Shown: in pieces, positions 43,847 to 52,744 of the stretch
Numbering within the stretch: the stretch's first letter is position 1
Layout of the letters: each line of letters opens with the position of its first letter
Assembly (NCBI GenBank): GCA_949296355.1
Contig: CASFPS010000003.1
Location: 69,770-133,769 of the forward strand
Direction of reading: 5' to 3'
DNA: 64,000 nucleotides
From: an uncultured bacterium
GTDB taxonomy: Bacteria; Cyanobacteriota; Vampirovibrionia; Gastranaerophilales; Gastranaerophilaceae
The notes under the pieces: generated by a model
What the model was told of the DNA's origin: nothing
What the model saw: the letters and a program-made list of their open reading frames with translations, nothing else
Database searches by the model: none
Program-made: the position numbers and the translations under genes

Positions 43847-45264
43847 CAGCAAGAGTTCTTGCCCGTGAGTTGGGATTACCGTTCTACGAGACAAAGCTTT
43901 CGGATGTTGCAAGCGCTTACATTCACGAAGTCAGCCGCCGCATAAGACAAATGGCAAAGCAGCTTAATGATAAATACGCCGCAACCGGAGAAATGTCGGT
44001 CTGGTTCTTTGATGAATTTGATTCTCTCGGAGAAGCACGAGGGGATGAAACTGCCAGCCACAAGCAGGAAGTTACGGACACGCTTTTGCAGGAACTCAAC
44101 AACCCTTCCTCAAAAGGTTATATTCTGATTGCCGCAACTAACAACCTTGAAGGTGTTGATCCGGCTTTAAGACGCAGAGGCAGACTCGGAAACTGGATTG
44201 CGTTTTCTAATCCGGATAAAGCCGCAATTAAGGATGTTGTGCGGAAAGAACTTGTCAAAACTCCATTCTCAAAAGAATTAGCGGATAACAATGAATTTCT
44301 TGAAGCGGCGGCAAAAGAGTTTGACGGAAGCTCAATGTCAACAATTGCTTCTGTTTTGACCGACGCAAAAAGAATGGCAATTCTTGACGGCAAGGATTTC
44401 AGCGAATGTATAAAAGAATGTTTTGATGATTATAACAAGCGCTTAATGGGCGAATTCTGCAACAAAGCCGGCTTAGAGCAGCATAAATACAACGAATGGG
44501 ATTTTAAATCTCTTGATGAATTAGGCGGAATGGAAGAAGTTAAGCAGGCGCTTGAAGAAAATATAATAGACATCTGGCGTCCGGAAGTCCGTCAGGCGCT
44601 TATTGCAAACAGAAGAAGCCTTCCGGGCGGTGTTATACTTGAAGGTCCTCCTGGTACAGGTAAAACAACGATTGTTGAAACTCTTGCAAGGCAAATGGAT
44701 GTACCTTTGTATAAAATGAATTATTCACAAAAAGGTAATGAATATATTCACGGAGTAGCACGCAACGTAACGGATATCTTTAACCGCCTTGCACTTGAAG
44801 CAAAAATAATCAAAAAACCTGTAATGCTTTTCTTTGATGAAGCGGAAAAATTCTTCCCTCGAAACGCTGACAGGCATCAGGTGGAAGAAGTTAACACTTA
44901 TAAAGAACTTATGAATACGGCAGCCGCCTCCGGGTTGATACTTGTTGCGGCAACAAACCACATTAATCTGGTTAATGCGGAAATTATCGGCAACCCTCGA
45001 AGAATGGGAACCATAATTCACTGCGGAAACCCTGATTTTAATTCAAGAGTAAATCTCTTTGAAAAACTTCTGAAAGATTTGCCGATTCTAAAAGAAGCAC
45101 TGAATGAGAACCATTATCAGAAACTTGCCAAGCTTTCGGACGGATTGTCAATCGGTAATATTGCCGATACCATTGATAAAACTATCACTCAGGCAATTAA
45201 AAAGCGAAAAAATATTGATTCGGAAACCCTGATGCTGGCGTTTGTAAGAAAAGCGGTAAGGTAA
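43843..45264 (+). CDS. Tandem AAA ATPase (main part, 5' end out of frame)
   Basis: The first AAA domain begins before this reading: GPASNGKT (Walker A) is at 43819-43842 in the same frame, then VWFFDEFDSLGEARG (Walker B), ATNNLEGVDPALRRRGRLGN (sensor 1 and arginine finger). The second has LDELGGMEEVKQALEENIID, VILEGPPGTGKTTIVETLAR, VMLFFDEAEKFFPRNADR and ATNHINLVNAEIIGNPRRMG. Both modules look catalytically competent. The architecture resembles p97/FtsH-type double AAA proteins without a protease. A TTG at 43843 can be read as a start but has no ribosome-binding site, and it would delete Walker A. Substrate unknown. Confidence 0.75.
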   Translation: MTARVLARELGLPFYETKLSDVASAYIHEVSRRIRQMAKQLNDKYAATGEMSVWFFDEFDSLGEARGDETASHKQEVTDTLLQELNNPSSKGYILIAATNNLEGVDPALRRRGRLGNWIAFSNPDKAAIKDVVRKELVKTPFSKELADNNEFLEAAAKEFDGSSMSTIASVLTDAKRMAILDGKDFSECIKECFDDYNKRLMGEFCNKAGLEQHKYNEWDFKSLDELGGMEEVKQALEENIIDIWRPEVRQALIANRRSLPGGVILEGPPGTGKTTIVETLARQMDVPLYKMNYSQKGNEYIHGVARNVTDIFNRLALEAKIIKKPVMLFFDEAEKFFPRNADRHQVEEVNTYKELMNTAAASGLILVAATNHINLVNAEIIGNPRRMGTIIHCGNPDFNSRVNLFEKLLKDLPILKEALNENHYQKLAKLSDGLSIGNIADTIDKTITQAIKKRKNIDSETLMLAFVRKAVR

Positions 45265-45289
45265 ATTACAGGTGACTGAGATGATAAAC

Positions 45290-45780
45290 ATGTCGGTTGG
45301 TGACATTAATAACTTGAATGGATTGCCACGAAAATCGGAGATTTTTTCGCAATGATAGGTGATGGATTGCCGCGGCGCTCCCGCGCCTCGCAATGACGCC
45401 CGATTAGTTGTCTCACTTACTAACCTAATCCATTTACTCCCGCAATGACGGCACATTGGGAAGTCTCAATACCAGAAATGCAGGTTGAGTGAAATCCAAC
45501 GATAACTTTTTATATTGGTGGGAACGCTTACGCTTTTCCCACCCTACGGCTACTAAGCGGATAAAAGCAAAATTACAAGCTTTACGCCGCCGCAAAGAAA
45601 AGCGCGGCGCATATCTGCCCCCCTTGCGGGGGAAGTACCCGAAGGGGGTAGGGGGGTAAATATAACAACTGTAGGTGTGGGTGAAACCCAACAATAACTT
45701 TTTATATTGGTGGGAACGCTTACGCTTTTCCCACCCTACGGCTACATTTCTTGATCACTTGGTCACTTGATCACTGTTTA
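45290..45780. repeat. Mosaic of intergenic repeats including a G-rich element copy
   Basis: The 533-bp gap (45265-45797) contains ATTGC...GCAAT hairpins at 45316-45355 and 45364-45396, two TTGGGT/GAAATCCAA-type hairpins near 45485 and 45680, two GTGGGAACGCTTACGCTTTT units at 45519-45540 and 45711-45730, octads near 45750-45775, and a copy of the C/G-run element at 45614-45660 (CCCCCCTTGCGGGGGAAGTA). The last is related to the in-frame insertions in the asparaginase and DegT genes. Confidence 0.85.
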
Positions 45781-45797
45781 GAAAGAAAGGACAAATT

Positions 45798-46079
45798 ATG
45801 ATAATATCTAGAATTAACACAATCAATTTCAAATCCAATGCACACCGTGAAGCCGAGATGCAGGAACTTGCACGGCTTAAAGAACTCCGCCGTCAGTATT
45901 TGGAACAAAAACTGATTAACAGAATGTCTTATCCGGAGTTAGACGACCCGATGAGTACAAAAATGGCAGGATTTTTCTCAATTTGTTTAACTAAATCTTC
46001 TGCCGCCTGCCCGGAATATTTAGAAGCTTTGTTCCAGCCTGATGTTACAAAGATTACGGGAAGATTGATTTTGTCGTAA
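45798..46079 (+). pseudogene. Truncated protein with lineage-type N-terminus
   Basis: The start MIISRINTINFKSNAHREAE, then a charged helix (LARLKELRRQYLEQKLINRM), follows AAAGGA 6 nt upstream and looks genuine to about residue 55 (45960). After STKMAG the reading becomes the antisense of the radical-SAM gene, so the natural C-terminus is missing. The fusion is best explained by a rearrangement breakpoint near 45950-45965. The N-terminus has the same I-x-x-I-N-x-I-N-F-K-x-N flavour as other proteins here. Confidence 0.6.
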
Positions 46080-46489
46080 ATCTGTTTAATTGCTTCAACA
46101 ACACTGTGATTCCTGTATTTACCCCTTATCGGAATATCGGAAGGATTGGCGTCATCAATTATATTAACGTATTTATTGCCCTGAAAAACGTTGAACCCGA
46201 CACGTTCACTTAAAGTTTTAAATCCGTCCAAAAAATTAATTAAATCTTCAAATAAAACAGTTTCTCTGCCTTTTACAGGCTCTTTTGCGTCCTTAAGACA
46301 ATGAGAACAGTTAACCCTGCATCCTCTAAATAGATTTAATGTTTCAAACCTTTTTGTTACAAATGCAATATCTTTTATATTAACCCCGTGAAAAAGCGGT
46401 ATTCCTTTCTGAATACCTTCAATACTATTTAACGGAAGTCTTGTCAGCGGATAGGCTGAGTTTTTTATACTTGGCGGAATTATGTTCAT
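45929..46489 (-). pseudogene. Truncated radical-SAM-like protein
   Basis: It starts MNIIPPSIKNSAYPLTRLPL and carries NLFRGCRVNCSHCLKDAKEP, whose C-x3-C-x2-C is the [4Fe-4S]-binding motif of radical SAM enzymes. The barrel proceeds through NVFQGNKYVNIIDDANPSDI and LPVIFVTSGWNKASKYSG, then stops at about 187 residues, half the family's usual length, where the convergent truncated gene begins. Start at ATG 46489 is chosen over TTG 46501, though GAGG lies between suitable distances for neither. A C-terminus lost at the same breakpoint near 45955 is likely. Confidence 0.65.
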
Positions 46490-46549
46490 ATATAAATACA
46501 AACCTCGTGAAAAAAATTTTTGCTTTACAAATTCTTAATATCCGGACTA

Positions 46550-46578
46550 TTGACCTATTTTAAAAAAAAATATATGAT
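46550..46578 (+). promoter_or_regulatory. glnA promoter
   Basis: -35 TTGACC (46550-46555), 17-bp spacer, -10 TATGAT (46573-46578). The 5' leader would be about 45 nt. No riboswitch was recognised. Confidence 0.65.
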
Positions 46579-46628
46579 AAAGCTTTGGTGTAGATACTAC
46601 AATTATTAAGAAGAACGGAGGGATATGT

Positions 46629-47990
46629 ATGGAATTTCATCACCAGCCTTTGAACGGCGCAAACTATACTGACGCAGATATCAAGAGGCTTATTACAGAA
46701 TATAATGTTCAGTTTATCAAGCTTCAATTTGTCGATATAAACGGTCAGGTTAAGAATATGGCAGTTCCTTCGGAGCACATTGACAGAATTCTTAATAATG
46801 AAATTATGCTTGACGGCTCATCAATTAAGGGTTTTAGAAACATTGAAACTTCTGATATGTTTTTCTATCCGGACAAAAATACTTTCCAGATTCTTCCGTG
46901 GCAGGAACGCGACGGCAGAAATTCCGCAAGGCTGATTTGTGATATTTATAACTCTGACGGAACCCCGTTTGAAGGATGTCCGAGATGCAACCTGAAACGT
47001 CTTATGGAAGAGGCTCACAAGTTAGGCTTCTCAATGAATGTAGGTCCGGAGGCTGAATTTTTCCTCTTTGAAAAAGATGAGGAAGACCATATTACAACAA
47101 AAACCCACGACAGAGCGGGATATTATGATGTGGGACCGGATGATTTAGGAGAAGCTGTAAGGGCTGATATTGTAAGCACCCTGCAGGAAATGGATTTTGA
47201 TATAGAAGCTTCTCACCACGAAGTTGCGGACGGACAGCACGAAGTCGATTTCAAATACTCTGATATTTTAACAACCGCGGATAATGTTGCGACATTCAGA
47301 GTTGCTGTTAAAGCTGTTGCAGCCCAATACGGACTCCATGCAACATTTATGCCGAAACCTGTTTACGGAATCAACGGCTCGGGTATGCACTGCAATATCT
47401 CGTTATTCAAAGACGGAAAAAATGCTTTTTATGATGAAAAAGCGGAATACCAGCTTTCTGATACTGCAAAATACGCAATCGGCGGACTTTTGAAACATAT
47501 TAAGAGTATAACCGCAATACTTAACCCTACTGTAAACAGCTATAAGAGACTTGTTCCGGGATATGAAGCTCCTGTATATATGGCGTGGTCTCTGGCTAAC
47601 AGAAGCGCACTTTTGAGAGTTCCGGCAAAACGCGGAATGTCAACACGTGTAGAACTTCGCTCGCCTGACCCGAGCTGCAATCCGTATCTTGCTTTTGCAA
47701 CAATTCTTGCTGCCTGCTTAGACGGTGTAAGAAACAAAATTGAACCGCCAAAACCTGTAGAAGCAAATATCTACAAGCTTTCCGATAAAGAAAGAAAGAA
47801 AATGAGAATTGAATCTCTTCCGGGAAGTTTGAAAGAAGCTTTGTATTATATGGACAAATCTCTGATTGCCAAAACTGCACTCGGCAGCCACATTCTGGAC
47901 GAGTTCATAACCGCCAAAGAGATTGAATGGGATTCATTCAGAACCTATGTTTCCCAATGGGAAATCGACAGGTATCTGGCAAGATATTAA
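46629..47990 (+). CDS. glnA: Glutamine synthetase type I
   Basis: 453 residues. FVDINGQVKNMAVPSEHIDR, MLDGSSIKGF, NVGPEAEFFLFEKDE, NGSGMHCNISLFKDGKNAFY, NPTVNSYKRLVPGYEAPVYM and NRSALLRVPAKRGMSTRVEL are GlnA motifs for ATP, glutamate and ammonium sites. Length of about 450 and lack of an adenylylation-type C-terminus point to the GSI-alpha class of Firmicutes, Thermotoga and some cyanobacteria. It fixes ammonium. GGAGGG lies 6 nt upstream of ATG 46629. Followed by a strong terminator. Confidence 0.95.
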   Translation: MEFHHQPLNGANYTDADIKRLITEYNVQFIKLQFVDINGQVKNMAVPSEHIDRILNNEIMLDGSSIKGFRNIETSDMFFYPDKNTFQILPWQERDGRNSARLICDIYNSDGTPFEGCPRCNLKRLMEEAHKLGFSMNVGPEAEFFLFEKDEEDHITTKTHDRAGYYDVGPDDLGEAVRADIVSTLQEMDFDIEASHHEVADGQHEVDFKYSDILTTADNVATFRVAVKAVAAQYGLHATFMPKPVYGINGSGMHCNISLFKDGKNAFYDEKAEYQLSDTAKYAIGGLLKHIKSITAILNPTVNSYKRLVPGYEAPVYMAWSLANRSALLRVPAKRGMSTRVELRSPDPSCNPYLAFATILAACLDGVRNKIEPPKPVEANIYKLSDKERKKMRIESLPGSLKEALYYMDKSLIAKTALGSHILDEFITAKEIEWDSFRTYVSQWEIDRYLARY

Positions 47991-47999
47991 TTTGGAATA

Positions 48000-48046
48000 A
48001 AAAAGATTAAGGGTTCGGCTTTAGCCGGACCCTTAATCTTTTTCTT
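48000..48046 (+). terminator. Intrinsic terminator of glnA
   Basis: AAGATTAAGGGTTCGGCT pairs with AGCCGGACCCTTAATCTT (one mismatch in the stem), then TTTTCTT. Confidence 0.93.
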
Positions 48047-48082
48047 ACCTCTGTTTGTTCTATAATTTTATTGAGGTGAATT

Positions 48083-49099
48083 ATGAAAACAGCGCAGGTT
48101 TATAAAGATACAATTACAGTAAAAGAATCGGATGATATAAAGCTTGATGGCAGGAAAGGCGCAATAGTCAAAGTCCTTGGATGCGGTTTATGCGGTTCGG
48201 ATATTGTTAAATTTAAACACAATATTGTACACGACGGGGCGGTTCTCGGGCATGAAATTGTTGCTGTTATTTTGGAAATAAATTCCGACACAAAATTTAA
48301 AACCGGAGATAAGATTGTAACATCACACCACATACCATGCGGTGAATGCAAATACTGCAGGCATGGAAATGTATCAATGTGTACGCATTTTAAAAAGACA
48401 AACATTTTTCCGGGCGGATTCAGCGAAAAAGTTTTTGTATCGGAAGAGCACTTGAAAAATGTTGCCTACCCCGTTCCGGAAAATATAACCGACGAAGAGA
48501 TTTCTTTTTATGAACCTCTCGGCTGCTGCATAAGAGCAATTAAAAGGTGTAATTTATCACACGGAGACAGCGCTCTTGTTGTAGGGCTGGGCTCAATAGG
48601 ACTTCTGATGGGCGAAGGGCTGAAAGCTCTCGGATACAAAGTCTTCGGATGTGATTTAATCCCTGAAAGAATTGAACTTGCAAAAAAAATGGGGATTGAA
48701 GCGTTTAATTCACGTGATTTGAATGAATTTGAAAAAATTATAAAAGAAAAAACAGACGATTTTGGAGTTGATGCGGTTTTTATGACATCCGGCGCTGATA
48801 AGGCAATTGATGTTGCGCTCAAATCTGTAAGGCAGGGCGGAAAAATCCTTGTATTCTCAAGCACACCCCTTAGCAGCGGATATCCGAACAATGAAATTTA
48901 TTATAAAGAATTGACCGTTCTCGGCAGCTATTCTCCATCTCCGGCGGATTTGAAAGATTCATACGAACTTCTAACCTCCGCCCGGGTAAACGTGAAAAAT
49001 CTTACAACCGTTTATCCTCTTGAAAAAATTCAACAGGCGTTCGACGATACTGTATCAAACAAAATTTTTAAAGCGTATATAAAAATCGGACAGAATTAA
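48083..49099 (+). CDS. Zinc-dependent medium-chain dehydrogenase (threonine/sorbitol dehydrogenase-like)
   Basis: 338 residues. GCGLCGSDIVKFKHNIVHDG and GHEIVAVI give the catalytic zinc site, and HHIPCGECKYCRHGNVSMC the structural four-Cys zinc. The Rossmann motif is ALVVGLGSIGLLMGEGLKAL. The family covers L-threonine 3-dehydrogenase, sorbitol and related polyol dehydrogenases; the substrate is undetermined. A TATAAT stands at 48061-48066 and GAGGTG precedes the ATG. The gene is upstream of folC by 21 bp. Confidence 0.87.
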   Translation: MKTAQVYKDTITVKESDDIKLDGRKGAIVKVLGCGLCGSDIVKFKHNIVHDGAVLGHEIVAVILEINSDTKFKTGDKIVTSHHIPCGECKYCRHGNVSMCTHFKKTNIFPGGFSEKVFVSEEHLKNVAYPVPENITDEEISFYEPLGCCIRAIKRCNLSHGDSALVVGLGSIGLLMGEGLKALGYKVFGCDLIPERIELAKKMGIEAFNSRDLNEFEKIIKEKTDDFGVDAVFMTSGADKAIDVALKSVRQGGKILVFSSTPLSSGYPNNEIYYKELTVLGSYSPSPADLKDSYELLTSARVNVKNLTTVYPLEKIQQAFDDTVSNKIFKAYIKIGQN

Positions 49100-49120
49100 A
49101 ACAGAAAGGTTCAACCTGAA

Positions 49121-50278
49121 ATGAACTACGCTGATTCAATAAAACTAATAACCTCCAAAAACAATTTTTATATAGACCTGAGTCTGGACAGAATCTCATC
49201 TGCTCTGGAAAAGCTCGGAAACCCGCAGGATGATTTAAAATATATTCACGTTGCCGGAACAAACGGCAAAGGTTCTGTCTGCACAATGCTGGAGTCAATC
49301 TTAAGGGAAGCGGGATATAAAACCGGACTCTACACAAGCCCTCATATCTGGAACTATACAGAGAGGATTAAAGTTAACGGGGAAGAAATTCCGGAAGAAG
49401 TTTTTGCACAATATATTAAACAAATAGCGGATTTGAATATTCATCTTACGGAGTTTGAAATACTTACAATAACTATGTTTTTGTATTTTAAAGAGCAAAA
49501 TGCAGATATCGTTATTCTCGAAACAGGGCTTGGCGGGAGATTTGACGCTACAAACGTTATTAAACAAAACCTTTGTTCAATTATTACCCATATTGATTTA
49601 GACCACACGGAAAGGCTCGGGAATACAAAGGATAAAATAGCTTTTGAAAAAGCAGGAATAATTAAGCCGAATTCTGCCGTGATAACTTCCGAAGGGTACG
49701 AAGCTGTCAGAGACAAAGCCGACGAGATGAATTCAATGTTCATACTGGCTTCTCCGTTTGTTAATCCGGAATTTATACAAGCGCTTGCGCTCAAAGGCAA
49801 CCATCAGGTCGAAAACCTTGCACTCGTTATTACTGCAATTAATTACCTTTTCAAAGATATTGATGATAAAACAATTATTGAAGGTTTGAAAAAAGTCAAA
49901 AACCCCTGCCGGTTTGAATACATCGAAGAAAAGAATTTAATAATCGACGCCTCGCATAATCCGAACGGAATTCAGGCGCTTCGGGATAATCTGGACTGGT
50001 TTTTTCCGGAAAGTGAACGCAGATTTGTTTTTGGATGTTTAAAAAACAAAGATTATGAAAAGATGATGAAAATACTTTTCAGAAATAGCGATGAAATTTA
50101 TCTTAACGAATTTGATTATCCAAACGCCGCAAGGTATAATGAGCTTATTAAAAAATGTCCGTATCCGGCTCAAAAATACGAAACAGAAACAGTTTTAACT
50201 CCGGATAAGCTGAACATTATATGCGGGTCTTTTTATATGATTGGAGGTATGGAGTGGCTGAAATCTCTTCCAGTTTAG
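49121..50278 (+). CDS. folC: Folylpolyglutamate/dihydrofolate synthase
   Basis: 385 residues. YIHVAGTNGKGSVCTMLESI (P-loop), YTSPHIWNYTERIKVNGEEI, ILETGLGGRFDATNVI, ITHIDLDHTERLGNTKDKIA and the C-terminal ligase domain with DASHNPNGIQALRDNLDWFF are FolC motifs. It adds glutamate to folates. The DtxR-like regulator begins inside its 3' end (25-bp overlap). Confidence 0.95.
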   Translation: MNYADSIKLITSKNNFYIDLSLDRISSALEKLGNPQDDLKYIHVAGTNGKGSVCTMLESILREAGYKTGLYTSPHIWNYTERIKVNGEEIPEEVFAQYIKQIADLNIHLTEFEILTITMFLYFKEQNADIVILETGLGGRFDATNVIKQNLCSIITHIDLDHTERLGNTKDKIAFEKAGIIKPNSAVITSEGYEAVRDKADEMNSMFILASPFVNPEFIQALALKGNHQVENLALVITAINYLFKDIDDKTIIEGLKKVKNPCRFEYIEEKNLIIDASHNPNGIQALRDNLDWFFPESERRFVFGCLKNKDYEKMMKILFRNSDEIYLNEFDYPNAARYNELIKKCPYPAQKYETETVLTPDKLNIICGSFYMIGGMEWLKSLPV

Positions 50279-50643
50279 AAGATTATATTGAAGCTGTTTA
50301 CAGTATTTATACAAACGAAAAAAAGGTAAAAGCCGTAGAAGTTGCGCGCAGGCTGAAGGTTTCACGCGCTTCGGTTACAGAAGCTATGCAGAAACTTGAA
50401 CAGTCAGGACTCATTAACTACGGGTACTACGGAACAATTTCTATTACTGAAGAAGGGGTAAAAAAAGCTAAAGAGATTATAAAAAAACACGAAACTCTTG
50501 CAGAATTTTTTGAAAAAATCCTCGGCGTAGAACATAATCTTGCGGAAGAAACTGCCTGCAAAATTGAGCATGTAATTGATAATACTATTCTTAATAAGCT
50601 TGAAAAGCATATAAAGGAATATAAGGGATTTATTAGTGAATAG
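50254..50643 (+). CDS. DtxR/MntR-family metal-dependent regulator
   Basis: About 129 residues from GTG 50254; GGAGG lies 6 nt upstream at 50243-50247. SLEDYIEAVYSIYTNEKKVK, VEVARRLKVSRASVTEAMQK and ITEEGVKKAKEIIKKHETLA form the DtxR winged HTH, and EETACKIEHVIDN has the metal-ligand/dimerisation helix. No SH3-like third domain is present, as in MntR. It probably senses Mn2+ or Fe2+; no transporter target is adjacent. Confidence 0.88.
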   Translation: MAEISSSLEDYIEAVYSIYTNEKKVKAVEVARRLKVSRASVTEAMQKLEQSGLINYGYYGTISITEEGVKKAKEIIKKHETLAEFFEKILGVEHNLAEETACKIEHVIDNTILNKLEKHIKEYKGFISE

Positions 50644-50659
50644 TAAATGTATTGTTTGA

Positions 50660-51060
50660 GAGTGACCAAGTGACCAAGAAGCGGAGCTGGTGACTGAGTG
50701 ATTAAGTGACTGAGTGACTGAGGAAATAAAAATGGATTGCCACGGCGCTTACGCGCCTCGCAATGACGTCGGGCTTGTAGGTTTACTTCATAACTGAAAA
50801 CATTTACCCCCGCAATGACGCGAGATTTGTAGGTTCACTTACCGGTGTGCCGTCATTCAGAGGGCGTTAGCCCGAAGAATCTCCTTAACTTTTGTTAAGT
50901 AATTTGAATATCTATTCACTATTCACTCCTCACTATTCACTAGTCAGTCAGTAGGGTGGGAAAAGCGTTAGCGTTCCCACCGGAATAAAAAAGTTATTGT
51001 CAGGTAAAACCTGACCTACATTTTTATATCTCAATCACTCAGTCACCAACCTAATTAATT
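50660..51060. repeat. Mosaic of intergenic repeats (487-bp gap)
   Basis: 50644-51130 has no gene. It contains octads at 50660-50722, an ATTGCCACGGCGCTTACGCG-type hairpin at 50735-50766, an ATTCAGAGGG...AGAAT hairpin at 50855-50882, inverted heptads (50910-50941), an inverted GGTGGGAAAAGCGTTAGCGT unit (50953-50976) and octads again near 51032-51048. Confidence 0.85.
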
Positions 51061-51080
51061 TACCCCTGCAAGGATATATA

Positions 51081-51120
51081 AATAAAACCAGCCCTCTTAA
51101 AAAAGAGGGCTGGTTTTATT
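51081..51120. terminator. Intrinsic terminator of the SLH-protein gene
   Basis: AATAAAACCAGCCCTCTT pairs with AAGAGGGCTGGTTTTATT around four bases. Ten bases from the stop of the minus-strand gene; symmetric enough to work both ways. Confidence 0.93.
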
Positions 51121-51130
51121 AAATTAATCT

Positions 51131-52267
51131 TTATTCATAAATATAACCGTTTGTTAAATCAATCTTCAATGGTCCGAGAAGTCTGATGTTAACAATCTGA
51201 TCCGGCATTGTAAGAACTTTTGCTCCTTTGAAAAGTTTTCTCCAGAAACCGATTTTACCCGGGTCGATTGTTGCAACACCGTAAAGCATTACTGCCTGGT
51301 CATTTGGAGTTACGAGAAGTTCGTTCTTAATAATTACTTCGCCGTTTTGTCTGAATAATTTTGCTCTCTGAACATGTTTTACCTGACCTTTTAAGTCGCT
51401 GCCTTCTGAAATCAAAAGGTATTTGTCTTTTGTAACAATATTCTTAGGAGCTTTTGCTGTATAAATATCAGTTACGTTTGAAATTTGTGAACCTACAACT
51501 GTTTCAAGTTTAATAGGAAGAATTGAGCCTGCAGGAATTATACCGATTGAACCCTGAACTCTTACGTTGTCAACAATATAACCTTCTGCAGTTCTTTTCT
51601 GCATGCTTTCAGCCAGCTTAGCGTTAGGGTTAAGTTTAGCTTCCTGCATCATTTTATAAAGAATAGCCGCAACTTCGGCTCTGTTTGCAGGTCTGTCAGC
51701 TTCAAGTTTGCCTTCATTGCCCGGCATAACAACAATTAAATCCAGAAGCTGTGCTTTTCCTGCCGCAATCAAAAACCAGGCAGGCATTTGTGTATAGTCT
51801 TCATAGCTTTTAGAGATAATTTCCTGAGCTCTTTGTTCGCTGATTTGCTGGGTAGTAAGAGCGTTTACAGCAATTGTGATAGCTTCCGCTCTTGTTACGG
51901 AATCATAAGGTCTGAATCTCTGACCGTCTGCATCCGGAATCAAGTCAAAATAAACTGCTCTTCTTATAATATCGTATGCCCAAAAATCTTTATCCACATC
52001 AGAGAAGTGAATATCTTGAGTAACGTTTGCATCTTCCTGTCCGAGCGCCTTGATTGCCATAGAAGCAAATTCTGCTCTTGTTACAGGAATATCCGGTTTG
52101 TAAGTTCCGTCAGGATAACCGACAACAACCCCGACTTCTGTTAAAAATTTGATTGACTGATATGCCCAGTGAGATTCGTCCATATCAGAATAAAAAGCCT
52201 GTGCAGGATTGTTGAGCATTAATGCAACCGCTAATGCAAACACTCCCTTTAATAAATTTTTGAACAT
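51131..52267 (-). CDS. SLH-domain surface/outer-membrane-associated protein
   Basis: 378 residues. Signal peptide FKNLLKGVFALAVALMLNNP-AQA. Three S-layer homology repeats follow: YSDMDESHWAYQSIKFLTEV with GYPDGTYKPDIPVTRAEFAS, FSDVDKDFWAYDIIRRAVYF with FRPYDSVTRAEAITIAV, and a weaker third ending EADRPANRAEVAAILYKM. The C-terminal half (GIIPAGSILPIKLETVVGSQ, LKGQVKHVQRAKLFRQNGEV) is beta-rich, unlike cyanobacterial SLH-OprB porins. SLH domains bind pyruvylated cell-wall polymers and in cyanobacteria tether the outer membrane. Good coverage; the C-terminal role is unknown. Confidence 0.9.
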   Translation of the reverse strand: MFKNLLKGVFALAVALMLNNPAQAFYSDMDESHWAYQSIKFLTEVGVVVGYPDGTYKPDIPVTRAEFASMAIKALGQEDANVTQDIHFSDVDKDFWAYDIIRRAVYFDLIPDADGQRFRPYDSVTRAEAITIAVNALTTQQISEQRAQEIISKSYEDYTQMPAWFLIAAGKAQLLDLIVVMPGNEGKLEADRPANRAEVAAILYKMMQEAKLNPNAKLAESMQKRTAEGYIVDNVRVQGSIGIIPAGSILPIKLETVVGSQISNVTDIYTAKAPKNIVTKDKYLLISEGSDLKGQVKHVQRAKLFRQNGEVIIKNELLVTPNDQAVMLYGVATIDPGKIGFWRKLFKGAKVLTMPDQIVNIRLLGPLKIDLTNGYIYE

Positions 52268-52454
52268 TAAAAGTCCTCCTTATCATATCTCCTATTTACT
52301 CCATAGTATATTAAATCGACTGTTATTGCAACGATTCTGAAAGAGTTTTAACAATTCTACATAATAAGACAAAACTTATTTTTATTTTCTGCCATTCCTT
52401 TACTATTAATTAAACAATATCCAATCATCCTGAAAATATTAAACAAGTTATAGA

Positions 52455-52680
52455 GATTCTTCAAAATCACGTCCTCTGAATGACAGTACGTTGGTAAGTA
52501 GACGGGGTGAAACCCGACAAAAACTTTTATATTCCGGTGGGAACGCTCACGCTTTTCCCACCCTACACCTACAAGTTTGGCGTCATTGCGGGGATAAATG
52601 ATTTTAGTCTTGAAGTAAACCTATAAGCCTTGAGTCATTGCGAGGGAACAGCCATTCAGCCCGAAGCAATCCAAAATAAA
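52455..52680. repeat. Mosaic of intergenic repeats (477-bp gap)
   Basis: Within 52268-52744. An ATTC...GAAT-type half-hairpin near 52450-52480, a GGGGTGAAACCC hairpin (52505-52516), GGTGGGAACGCTCACGCTTT (52535-52554), and an ATTGCGAGGGAACAGCC...GAAGCAAT hairpin (52634-52670). The remaining 180 bp at the left are AT-rich with no feature seen. Confidence 0.8.
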
Positions 52681-52744
52681 TTTAACAATTAATTAAGCAA
52701 ATTTTATTATTTTCCTGTTTTAATATTAATATAGGTGTGGTTAT

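Noticed and set aside
46579..46628. glnA-type glutamine riboswitch before glnA
   Set aside because: Leader is about 45 nt and lacks the conserved glnA-motif words.
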